Positions 34,375 to 42,510 of a stretch of DNA of 64,000 nucleotides are shown in pieces. The first letter of the stretch is position 1. Every line of letters starts with the position of its first letter. The stretch is from assembly GCF_000426305.1 (NCBI RefSeq), contig NZ_AUFC01000014.1, positions 23,627 through 87,626 on the forward strand, in the 5' to 3' direction. Below the pieces are notes generated by a model. That model was not told the DNA's origin. It did not search any database and saw nothing but the letters and a program-made list of their open reading frames with translations. A program made the position numbers and the translations under genes. The stretch is from Anaerovorax odorimutans DSM 5092 (GTDB lineage: Bacteria > Bacillota > Clostridia > Peptostreptococcales > Anaerovoracaceae).

Positions 34375-35850
34375 ATGAATACTTTTTCTCTTTACGGAGT
34401 TATTTTATATGTTATTATTTTATTCCTTTTAAGCGCTTTTTGTATTAAAAAAGTACTTAATTCGTATGAAGAATACAGTCATTGTGGAAGGTCACTTTCC
34501 ATTAGTTTTATTATTTTTACTTATTTAGCTACTTGGATAGGTGGAGGAACTATTGTTGGGCTAGTAGGAAAAACCTATGGAGGAGGAGCAGGGCAATATT
34601 GGATTATTGCGATTTCCTTTGTTATGCAATTGTTCTATGCATTCATATTTTTACCACGCATTAGAGTATTACGACAATCGAGTATTGCAGGATTTCTTGC
34701 TATGAGATACCCTGATTACGGACAAATTATCAGACTGCCAATTACCATAGGAATTTTAATTCGAAATGTTACTATGACAGGAATGCAGTTTGGAGCATTA
34801 GGATATATGATAACCTATATTTTCGGAATTAATAGTAATTTATCAGTATTGCTTATTTTTTTAATAATCACTACGTATACGGTGCTTAGTGGACTTTGGG
34901 GTGTAGTAGTTACAGATATATTCCAAGGAATTCTTCAAACTGCTGGCATTATTTTATTGGTTATATTAACAATAAAGCTGAGCGGGGGAATAAATCAGAT
35001 TTATCAATTTTATGAGTCTACCAACAATGAATACTTCCTTAATATTCTTAACTTCCAAAAAAGCACAACAGATTTAATAAAATATATTTTAGCCTTTGGT
35101 ATTTTCTTTTTCATGAGTGATCAAACAGACTGGGAACGTATTTATTCTTCCAAGACAAATAAAACTGCCTTTTGGGGATTTCTTATTCCGCTAATTGTTA
35201 CATTAATACTTTTAATTTTACCGTCTTATTTAGGAGTTTTCCAACGTGCTTTTTCACTTGGTCAGACAGAATCGCAATTTATTATATATAAATTTGTTTT
35301 CGAAAATATTGACATTAAGATGGGGATCTTTGTTCTTATTGGTCTAATTGCTGCAATTATGTCATCTGCAGACTCTTTTATGCTAACTTCTGGAATCATC
35401 TTTTCTAATGATATTATAAAACGATTTATTAATCAAAATGCAAGTGATAAAGAATTGATATTTTGGACAAGAGCTTTTATTCTCTTAACAGGCGCTATGG
35501 GGTTTGCTTTTGCAATTAATATTTCAGATATCATTTATATATGGCTTACTGGGATCGGTATGGCTTCTATTATTGTAGTTCCAGCTTATTTGCTTGCTTG
35601 GTTTTCAAAGATTGCAAATAGCATTGGTTGTATTTGTGGGATGGGTATTGGAATTATTTATTGTATTTTAATAACGATTGGTATGATAACTGCTAACGTA
35701 GATCAAATCTTAATCGGTATGTTAATTAATCTTATTGTTACAATGATAATTTCTTTTTTCACTAGTCGTCCCCTTCAAAATACAATTTATGAGACATACT
35801 ATTGGTCTTCTAAGTTTGAAAACATTCATATAATAAAGGACTCATATTAA
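34375..35850 (+). CDS. Sodium:solute symporter (SSS family), second copy
   Basis: This 491-residue transporter has about 13 helices. SSS signatures are present: YSHCGRSLSISFIIFTYLAT, then WIGGGTIVGLVG, FFMSDQTDWERIYSSKTNK (the conserved DQ-x-x-x-x-R region) and LIGLIAAIMSSADSFMLT, which contains the Na+-site SS motif. It is more canonical than the paralogue at 32359. It is co-oriented with and 16 bp after the HTH gene. The substrate is unknown; the nearby hydrolase and permease suggest nitrogenous solutes. Confidence 0.9.
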   Translation: MNTFSLYGVILYVIILFLLSAFCIKKVLNSYEEYSHCGRSLSISFIIFTYLATWIGGGTIVGLVGKTYGGGAGQYWIIAISFVMQLFYAFIFLPRIRVLRQSSIAGFLAMRYPDYGQIIRLPITIGILIRNVTMTGMQFGALGYMITYIFGINSNLSVLLIFLIITTYTVLSGLWGVVVTDIFQGILQTAGIILLVILTIKLSGGINQIYQFYESTNNEYFLNILNFQKSTTDLIKYILAFGIFFFMSDQTDWERIYSSKTNKTAFWGFLIPLIVTLILLILPSYLGVFQRAFSLGQTESQFIIYKFVFENIDIKMGIFVLIGLIAAIMSSADSFMLTSGIIFSNDIIKRFINQNASDKELIFWTRAFILLTGAMGFAFAINISDIIYIWLTGIGMASIIVVPAYLLAWFSKIANSIGCICGMGIGIIYCILITIGMITANVDQILIGMLINLIVTMIISFFTSRPLQNTIYETYYWSSKFENIHIIKDSY

Positions 35851-36300
35851 ATTCCCTAGCTTTTTATGTGTCATATCAAATGTACTATATGACATATAAT
35901 TTTAATTACTATAAATTCTCTTTTTCCCTTCGGACAATGGACCAAAAATGTGTATATTTTTATATACATATTTTTGTATATTCTTATTTTACATTTATAG
36001 AAAGATTTAAGGCTTATATAATAAGCTCTAACAGTGCCTAATTAGATGCATTAGAAGATAAGGGAGGTAAAGAAATTTTAGTTTTATATCTCATGGGGAA
36101 ATAACGGGGCCACTTATCTACATATTTTAAATATTTAGTTGAACTAAGGAAGTAAGTAAGATGATTTATACTACAAATACTATTGAAAATTTCAATAAGA
36201 AGCTTAGCAAAGTAGTTTTGTAATATTTGATAGGTTAATTTTAATGCATAATATGAAATAGTAGATAGGTATTAGGTATAAAGAATTAAATTCCTGAAAT
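35851..36300. other. Intergenic region with transposase relic
   Basis: Apart from the transposase fragment at 36091-36223 no gene is visible. GACAAT and similar AT-rich sequences give no supported promoter. Confidence 0.4.
36091..36223 (+). pseudogene. IS256/mutator-family transposase relic
   Basis: Conceptual translation across two frameshifts gives WGNNGA, then LSTYFKYLVELRK, then MIYTTNTIENFNKKLSKV. This follows the C-terminal part of IS256-type transposases, where YTTN-IE is diagnostic. Only about 45 codons remain, no terminal repeats are seen, and the frame ends at TAA 36221-36223. Confidence 0.8.
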
Positions 36301-36307
36301 TTAATAA

Positions 36308-36344
36308 ATAAAAAGTAGACAAAGGAATGTGTTTCTTTGTCTAC
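36308..36344 (-). terminator. Terminator of the MATE gene
   Basis: GTAGACAAAG and CTTTGTCTAC form a perfect 10-bp stem. On the minus strand it is followed by TTTTTATTTATT. Confidence 0.85.
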
Positions 36345-36400
36345 CATCTATCAAGATAATAATAGATAAGTGATTATATTATTATAAATTTCTTATTTTT

Positions 36401-37795
36401 CTATACTTTATTATAGTTTAGATTTGTTGATATGTTGTTTTCTAAATTCATCTTTTTAAATTCATTTATAACAAATATTGCAGACATAATTAAAACTGCC
36501 ACATCTGTAATTATTGGGGCAAAGAATACCCCATAAATCCCTATATTCCCTATTCTTGGAAGAATTAAAATAAGAGGAATAAAGATAATGATTTGTCTTG
36601 CCATTGTAAGGAATGATGCTATGGAGCCTTTCCCTAAAGACTGGAAGAATGTTATGGAAATAATCATAAAACCAAGGGTAATATATGTGCTGAAAAGAAG
36701 CTGCAAACTTGATGATCCTTGAAGTACAATATCTGCATCTGTAATAAACAAGGATAACATTGTCTTTGGGAAACACATAATAGGTATATAAAAGAGAAGC
36801 GCTAGCGCTGTAGCCCCTATTGTGAAGGCTTTTGTAATTTGTTTTACTCTTTTATAATCTTTTGCACCATAATTAGTTCCAGCTGCAGGCTGGAATCCTT
36901 GACTTATTCCCCATAAAGGTATGAATGCAAATGCTTGCAGACGTAATCCTGCACCAAGTATAATTTGCCAACTTTCACCTCCGTATTGTGCAGCTGTATT
37001 ATACATTAGTGTCTGTTGAATTAATTGCATAATTTGCATCATCATTGCTGATATACCAACACTTAATATTGGAGGCAGCATGTTTTTATCAAGCTTTATA
37101 CGGTTAATTTTTACATTATTACTTTTCTTTTTAAAATACCAAAGAGTAACAATAGCTTGTATTACCTGTGAAATTAAAGTTGCAGTTGCAGCAGCTTCAA
37201 CACCATATCCCATAGGTTTTAAAATTGTAATCATAATAGGATCAAGAATAATATTTAAAACAGCACTCATTCCCATAATCATCATTGCACGTTTTAAAAG
37301 ACCTTCTCCTCTCATAATCATATTTGCACTTTGTGCAAAATTAACAAAAAGTGAACCCATAAATACAATTCTTAAATATTTTTCTGCCATTATAAGCATT
37401 TCACCTTTTGTTCCACTGAGCATCAAAAGCTGCTTAGTAAAAACTATTCCTATAATGGTTGTGAAGATGGAGAATAATATTACAAGCATAATTAAATTAC
37501 CCATAATTTTGTTTATTGTTTCCGTATCCTTTTTCCCGATAGCTCTTGATAATAAAGAAGCTGATCCTATGCCTACCAATGTTGCAATCCCGCTGTTGAT
37601 AAACGTAAACGGGTATGAAATTGAAACAGCGCCCATAGCTGATGGCCCTACCATTTGTCCTACAAAAACAGAATCCATAAAGTTGTAAAGTCCGATTACC
37701 ACCATACCTATTATTGCAGGTAGACTTAATTTCCACATTAGTTGAAATGGACTTTCTGTTAGTAATAAAGTTCTTGTATCTTTTGAATTATTCAT
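36401..37795 (-). CDS. MATE family multidrug/sodium efflux protein
   Basis: This 464-residue protein has 12 predicted helices in two similar halves, as in the MATE family, which exports drugs or metabolites by Na+ or H+ antiport. Helix 1 carries LPAIIGMVVIGLYNFMDSVFVGQ and the second half begins near MLPPILSVGISAMMMQ. GPSAMGAVSISYPFTF and GISQGFQPAAGTNYGAKDYKRV are typical. The minus-strand ATG has AAAGGAGG upstream. It is divergent from an AraC-family gene, with a palindrome between them, which suggests local control. Confidence 0.93.
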   Translation of the reverse strand: MNNSKDTRTLLLTESPFQLMWKLSLPAIIGMVVIGLYNFMDSVFVGQMVGPSAMGAVSISYPFTFINSGIATLVGIGSASLLSRAIGKKDTETINKIMGNLIMLVILFSIFTTIIGIVFTKQLLMLSGTKGEMLIMAEKYLRIVFMGSLFVNFAQSANMIMRGEGLLKRAMMIMGMSAVLNIILDPIMITILKPMGYGVEAAATATLISQVIQAIVTLWYFKKKSNNVKINRIKLDKNMLPPILSVGISAMMMQIMQLIQQTLMYNTAAQYGGESWQIILGAGLRLQAFAFIPLWGISQGFQPAAGTNYGAKDYKRVKQITKAFTIGATALALLFYIPIMCFPKTMLSLFITDADIVLQGSSSLQLLFSTYITLGFMIISITFFQSLGKGSIASFLTMARQIIIFIPLILILPRIGNIGIYGVFFAPIITDVAVLIMSAIFVINEFKKMNLENNISTNLNYNKV

Positions 37796-37819
37796 TTATA
37801 ATCCTCCTTTGAAGCATTA

Positions 37820-37837
37820 AGTTAGCAAATGCTAACT
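37820..37837. promoter_or_regulatory. Palindrome between the MATE and AraC genes
   Basis: AGTTAGCA-AA-TGCTAACT is a perfect 8+2+8 dyad 25 bp upstream of the MATE start, in the divergent promoter region. It is a likely operator. A dyad this symmetric fits a dimeric TetR- or MarR-type repressor better than an AraC protein. Confidence 0.6.
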
Positions 37838-37945
37838 ATAAGATATTGTATTACATATATTAAAGTGATACAATACTTTAAAAATATATCGTCTGTTCGT
37901 AATGTATATTTGTCTAATCGTGATAGGGAGGTGCAGAAACTTAAA

Positions 37946-38905
37946 ATGGACAAAAAGGAATATTATAAAAGATCACTCACTGAAACAGGTTTTAAAATAG
38001 TAGAAAACAATAACTTTTGCAGTATGGGCCATACATGGGAATTATCAAAGGAAATGGGACAAGGCTTTTATTGGATTTATGAACAAAAGAATTTATATAG
38101 TATTAAGATTCATGATTTCTTTTTTCATAAAGATACTTTTATAGAAGTGAACATTCCTGAATGTTTGTCTGTTACTTATTATGAATCTGTTTCGGGAGAG
38201 GAATTGATCCCATATAGAAGATTAGAGGCAAATAGTGTTAAAACTTTTATAGGTGGATATACACCTTTTAAAGCTAATATTCACAAGAAAATACCTATTT
38301 GTTGTACAGGTATAGAGATATTTCCCGAATATTATAAGGATTATCTTAAAAAAAATTATCCGGGTGAATATAGAAATCCATTTGATGCATTTAAAAGTAT
38401 CGAGGATAATGATGATTTCCCGGAAATGATAATGCTGCTCACTCAAATTAAAAAATATAGGGGTGACGGTATTTCAGCAAAATTATTTTATGATGCCAAA
38501 GTTGCCGAAGCAGTTTCCCTTATTGTTGAACATGAAAATAATAAAGACAAATATAAGAAAAATTATTTATCAAATTCAGATAAGGAGTTATTAATGTCTG
38601 TTACAGCATATATAAATGATCACTATGCTTTTAATATAAAACAAGAACAGCTTTCACAAATTGCATGTATGGGAGCAACAAAATTAAAATCTACGTTTAA
38701 GCAATTGCATGGCTGTACTATAACAGAATATATTCAGCATAGAAGAATGAGCCAAGCAGAACATCTGCTTTCCTGTACTAATTTTACAATTAATCAAATA
38801 GCTAAAACTGTAGGGTACAGTAGCGCCAGTCGATTTTCTGTGCTGTTTAAGAAAAGTACAGGTATCTTACCAAATGAGTATAGATTGATTGTAAAAGGGA
38901 AATAG
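37946..38905 (+). CDS. AraC family transcriptional regulator
   Basis: This 319-residue regulator has an N-terminal domain of about 200 residues of unknown ligand (QGFYWIYEQKN, IKIHDFFFH and ESVSGEELIPYRR recall the PchR group). A C-terminal double HTH follows (about 220-315; IKQEQLSQIACMGATKLKST and FTINQIAKTVGYSSASRFSV, then KSTGILPNEYR). PchR-like regulators respond to siderophores or other small compounds. I use ATG 37946, with GGGAGGTG upstream; longer in-frame starts reach 37829. It is divergent from the MATE gene and may regulate it. Confidence 0.88.
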   Translation: MDKKEYYKRSLTETGFKIVENNNFCSMGHTWELSKEMGQGFYWIYEQKNLYSIKIHDFFFHKDTFIEVNIPECLSVTYYESVSGEELIPYRRLEANSVKTFIGGYTPFKANIHKKIPICCTGIEIFPEYYKDYLKKNYPGEYRNPFDAFKSIEDNDDFPEMIMLLTQIKKYRGDGISAKLFYDAKVAEAVSLIVEHENNKDKYKKNYLSNSDKELLMSVTAYINDHYAFNIKQEQLSQIACMGATKLKSTFKQLHGCTITEYIQHRRMSQAEHLLSCTNFTINQIAKTVGYSSASRFSVLFKKSTGILPNEYRLIVKGK

Positions 38906-38919
38906 GTGAAGATTTTATA

Positions 38920-40566
38920 TTAATTTAAAATCTTATTAAATTCCATGAAAACAATAGATTCCGGTTCTAAGTCTAAACTTAATCCATATGTATGATTTTT
39001 AGGAATTATTTCAAAGGATATTCTGGGCTGCGACATAGCTTCAATTATTTCAAAATCTTCATCAGAAATATTTGTATTAAAATTGAGTTGACACCAGTAA
39101 TCAATACAAGAATTAGCAGAAGTAATCTTACTTTTTGTAAGTTTATAACTGTGAGATAAATTGAATATTTTAATATCAATAATAGCTGAAGAAATTTCAT
39201 CTTCATTGAAAACAATAATACTATATTTATCTATATCTTTTGAAATAATATAATTATCGCCAATCTCAATAAGCTCTGAAGCCATTTTACTTAGAAAAGT
39301 ATAAAGGTAATAAAGAGGTTTTTTTAATCCGTTGATTGTAAATAAACCATTAACTGAGTCTGTAGAATCTATTAAACAAATATCTTCTTTAAGTTCTTTT
39401 GGGTTGTAAATTATCTTTTTCAATAAATTTATACAACTTTTATTTGGAGAAATATTATAATATAACTTAGAAACATCTGAAAATAAAATATGGCAATTTT
39501 TATTGATTAAAGAAATAGGAAGGATTGTTTTTTGTATTATTTTATTATTTTTAAACAATTCAAATTTACCTAAAGGGATGTCCTTTAAATCAAATTCAAT
39601 AGGAATTGTTATAGGAGAAATAATAGGCTCTTCTATTTCACATGGTACAGAATGAGAAAAATTTTCTATTATAGTATCAAGTGGCAGCTCTTTAATACAT
39701 GGTTTAACTTTATTAAGTGTTTTATTTGAAAAAAGTTTTCTGTATTCTTTTGGATGATATCCAAACCAAAGCCTGAAATTATCAACGAAATATTTTGGAT
39801 TTGAAAATCCAACATCTTGAGCAATTTGGGAAATAGATAGATTTGTACTCAGAAGTTTTATTTCTGACATTTCTACTCTGACCATACTTACAAAACTTCT
39901 GAAACTTTCACCTACAAAATGCTGGAAAAGATGAGATAAATAATAGCTGTTTATATTTTCTTTTTTTGCAATATCAGTAAAACTCAATTTATAGAAATAA
40001 TTTTCATAAACATAGCTTATTATTCTGTTTATTCTTTCCATTTGAAATATATCATGAGTGACTTTAAGGCTAAATATTCTTTCTTCTCTACTTATTGTAA
40101 AACCTCTGAATTCACTATATAAAACTTTAATCAACTCAATAGATAAATCTAACGTTTTCTTCTTGTAGTCTGTATCTTTAAAAATTAATTCTTTAGTAAC
40201 AGAAAAAAGAAGAGTTTTTATATCTTCTTTTTTTGTCTGCCCTAAGGAGTTGTTTTCAACTTTTATTGTAAATATTTGGTTTTCTAGATTAGGAAAAATT
40301 TTTGAAAAATATTCAACATTTATATTAAAAATAAGAATTAAATTTTTTTCTGAAATATTAGTTAAACCATGTACATCGCCTGTGTGTATTAAATGAATAT
40401 CATTTTTTATTAAGTGATAATTAGTATATGTAAGTCGTAAATTTATTTCACCTTCTAAGACATATAAAATTTGTATGTCGTTATGCCAGTGAATAGGATA
40501 ATTCTCAATTCTAAGCAGCTGTACTTTAATAGGAAGGTTATCATTGTAGTTTATTTTATCTAACAT
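38920..40566 (-). CDS. AraC family regulator with a GH39-type C-terminal remnant
   Basis: This 548-residue protein has an N-terminal cupin-like domain (about 15-100; HWHNDIQILYVLEGEI), an AraC double HTH (about 185-290; LSFTDIAKKENINSYYLSHL and LSISQIAQDVGFSNPKYFV, then FGYHPKEYR) and a 250-residue extension. Residues about 400-548 look like the end of GH39 beta-xylosidase-like proteins that are fused to AraC domains in clostridia: GLFTINGLKKPLYYLYTFL, YIISKDIDKYSIIVFN, CIDYWCQLNF and LSLDLEPESIVFMEFN. The catalytic barrel with its two glutamates is largely missing. It lies divergent from the permease/amidohydrolase operon. The GH39 assignment is from memory of the family pattern. Confidence 0.8.
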   Translation of the reverse strand: MLDKINYNDNLPIKVQLLRIENYPIHWHNDIQILYVLEGEINLRLTYTNYHLIKNDIHLIHTGDVHGLTNISEKNLILIFNINVEYFSKIFPNLENQIFTIKVENNSLGQTKKEDIKTLLFSVTKELIFKDTDYKKKTLDLSIELIKVLYSEFRGFTISREERIFSLKVTHDIFQMERINRIISYVYENYFYKLSFTDIAKKENINSYYLSHLFQHFVGESFRSFVSMVRVEMSEIKLLSTNLSISQIAQDVGFSNPKYFVDNFRLWFGYHPKEYRKLFSNKTLNKVKPCIKELPLDTIIENFSHSVPCEIEEPIISPITIPIEFDLKDIPLGKFELFKNNKIIQKTILPISLINKNCHILFSDVSKLYYNISPNKSCINLLKKIIYNPKELKEDICLIDSTDSVNGLFTINGLKKPLYYLYTFLSKMASELIEIGDNYIISKDIDKYSIIVFNEDEISSAIIDIKIFNLSHSYKLTKSKITSANSCIDYWCQLNFNTNISDEDFEIIEAMSQPRISFEIIPKNHTYGLSLDLEPESIVFMEFNKILN

Positions 40567-40880
40567 AATATTCCACTCCTTATTATATAAAATATAACTT
40601 TGTTGCTATTTTTTATTATAACATTTATGCAATAAAAATAAATAAATAACTGAAAATTCAAAAATATTAAAAAAATCGGCAAGTTTATTATATAAATGAA
40701 AAAATAATTGTATTAGTATTAAGAAAAAAGGAGAGGAGCTAATTTATATGGTTAAGTTATAATTGCTGCATTGCAGATAAAATACATTGAAAATGTATTT
40801 TATAGATGAAAAATTTAGTTAATAAATGGGTTAGTTTATCTTAATAACATCAAATTTATTCATATCGGGAGGAAAATATT
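40567..40880. promoter_or_regulatory. Divergent control region with a 12-bp hairpin
   Basis: ATAAAATACATT and AATGTATTTTAT (40777-40803) are perfectly complementary around GAA. The hairpin lies about 80 bp before the permease start and has no T run, so it is an operator or leader structure, not a terminator. Confidence 0.5.
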
Positions 40881-42509
40881 ATGGGTGAAGACATAACTTT
40901 AGAAGTTAAAAAACATGACGTCAAAGTTAGTACTCTAGTATTTATGATATTTTGTATTTGCGCGGCAGGGGCATATGGAATAGAAGCTATGATTCCGTCC
41001 TGTGGTCCGGGACTGACACTTGTACTACTAATGGTTATTCCTTTTGTATGGGGAATGCCAATGGCATTTGCATCTGTGGAATTAGGAGCAGCCAGACCTG
41101 TTGAGGGAGGATTTTATAAATGGATCCAGGAAGCATTAGGTGAATTTTGGGGTTTCCAAGCCGGTTGGTGGAAAACAATCGCTAATTTCATTGATAGTTC
41201 TGTTTATGTAATATTAGCAGGGACATATTTTGCTTTAATGACTGGCGCTAGTGATATGCAAAGATATGCCTTTCAAGTAATAATTATTTTTATATTCGTT
41301 TTTATAAATTTAAGAGGTGTTCATGAATCAGGTAAAATAAGTACTATCATAGGTACATGTATTTTATTGGTTTTCGGTCTTATTACAGTAGTTGGTTTTT
41401 TAAATGTAAAGATGAATCCGTTTACTCCTTTCATGCCGCCGGGACAAGATGCCTTAACTAGTATAGGGGCAGGTATTGCCATCGGTATTTGGATGTATTC
41501 GGGATATGAAGCCATGTCAGCAATTTCAGGCGAGGTTTCAAATCCAAAAGTAATACCAAAAGCTACTTTAATTGCTGTTCCCTTAATCGCTGCCACATAT
41601 ATTCTGCCTACTGCAGCTAGTTTGGCTTCTATTGGGCAGTGGGAAAGCTGGCAAGAGGGTATAACAGATGAGGTTGTAGGATATGGAACAGTCTTATCTA
41701 CATACCTGGAGCATAGTATCTGGTTTATTGTCTTTGGAGTAGTTGCTGTATTGGCACAATGTTCCATTTACAATACTTGGATGGCTGCAGGTACAAGAGT
41801 TTTATTTGCGCTTTCTGATGATAATTTAGCACCAAAGTTTATTAATAAAGTTAACAAAAAGCATGGAGTACCTTATATCCCAATTCTTATTATGGCAGCA
41901 GTTAATTTGATTTTATGTTCTTTTGAATTTACGGTTGTTTTAGTTATAGAAGTATTATTGATTATAGCTACACAAATATTGTTATTTATAACAATGCTTG
42001 TAATGAGGAAGAGAATACCTGACAGTGAAAGACCTTTAAAAATTCCGGGTCCTAAATTATTTATATCAATTTTCTTTACTCTTCCTATAATAGTGGGGGT
42101 AATTGCTTATTTATTAAACGGGACGGATTACTTCTTAGGTGGATTAATTGGTTTGATATCAGGACCTATTGCATATTTCATCTTTAAAAGGAAGTATGGC
42201 GGATTATATAAAATAAACCCTGAAAATAATCCAATAAATGACACTACGAAGATGGCAAAAGGAGATTTATATAGAATTGCAGGTTTCTTTGTAGTTGTTT
42301 GTATATTAGCGTTGTTAGGATCATTGTTCTTACCTTGGTATGAAGGTTCATGGGGTCCTGAATATTACTTAGAAACATATGGAGCAGATATTTTCGTAAG
42401 CCTTTTAAATGGTATTAAAGCTTTCGCAATAGGAGGAGGTATTTTAGCAGTAGTCTTTTGGATTATAGCTAAAAAGCTTGAACATAGTGAAGAAAAAAGG
42501 GGTATATAG
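40881..42509 (+). CDS. APC-superfamily amino acid permease
   Basis: This 542-residue transporter has 12 core helices plus two additional C-terminal ones (about 460-480 and 510-530), making it longer than usual. Typical APC motifs are GAYGIEAMIPSCGPG, ELGAARPVEGGFYKWIQEALG and YSGYEAMSAISGEVSNPKVIPKA. The GGGAGG site is strong. The next gene, an amidohydrolase, starts one base after its stop, so the transporter likely brings in that enzyme's substrate. Regulation by the divergent AraC/GH39-remnant protein is plausible. Confidence 0.92.
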   Translation: MGEDITLEVKKHDVKVSTLVFMIFCICAAGAYGIEAMIPSCGPGLTLVLLMVIPFVWGMPMAFASVELGAARPVEGGFYKWIQEALGEFWGFQAGWWKTIANFIDSSVYVILAGTYFALMTGASDMQRYAFQVIIIFIFVFINLRGVHESGKISTIIGTCILLVFGLITVVGFLNVKMNPFTPFMPPGQDALTSIGAGIAIGIWMYSGYEAMSAISGEVSNPKVIPKATLIAVPLIAATYILPTAASLASIGQWESWQEGITDEVVGYGTVLSTYLEHSIWFIVFGVVAVLAQCSIYNTWMAAGTRVLFALSDDNLAPKFINKVNKKHGVPYIPILIMAAVNLILCSFEFTVVLVIEVLLIIATQILLFITMLVMRKRIPDSERPLKIPGPKLFISIFFTLPIIVGVIAYLLNGTDYFLGGLIGLISGPIAYFIFKRKYGGLYKINPENNPINDTTKMAKGDLYRIAGFFVVVCILALLGSLFLPWYEGSWGPEYYLETYGADIFVSLLNGIKAFAIGGGILAVVFWIIAKKLEHSEEKRGI

Positions 42510-42510
42510 T

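Noticed and set aside
37080..37688. 202-codon open frame antisense to the MATE gene
   Set aside because: It is the complement of a hydrophobic membrane protein gene, has no ribosome site and gives an odd Ile/Pro-rich product.
41321..41767. 148-codon open frame antisense to the APC permease
   Set aside because: It is a shadow of the transmembrane coding sequence, without start signals.
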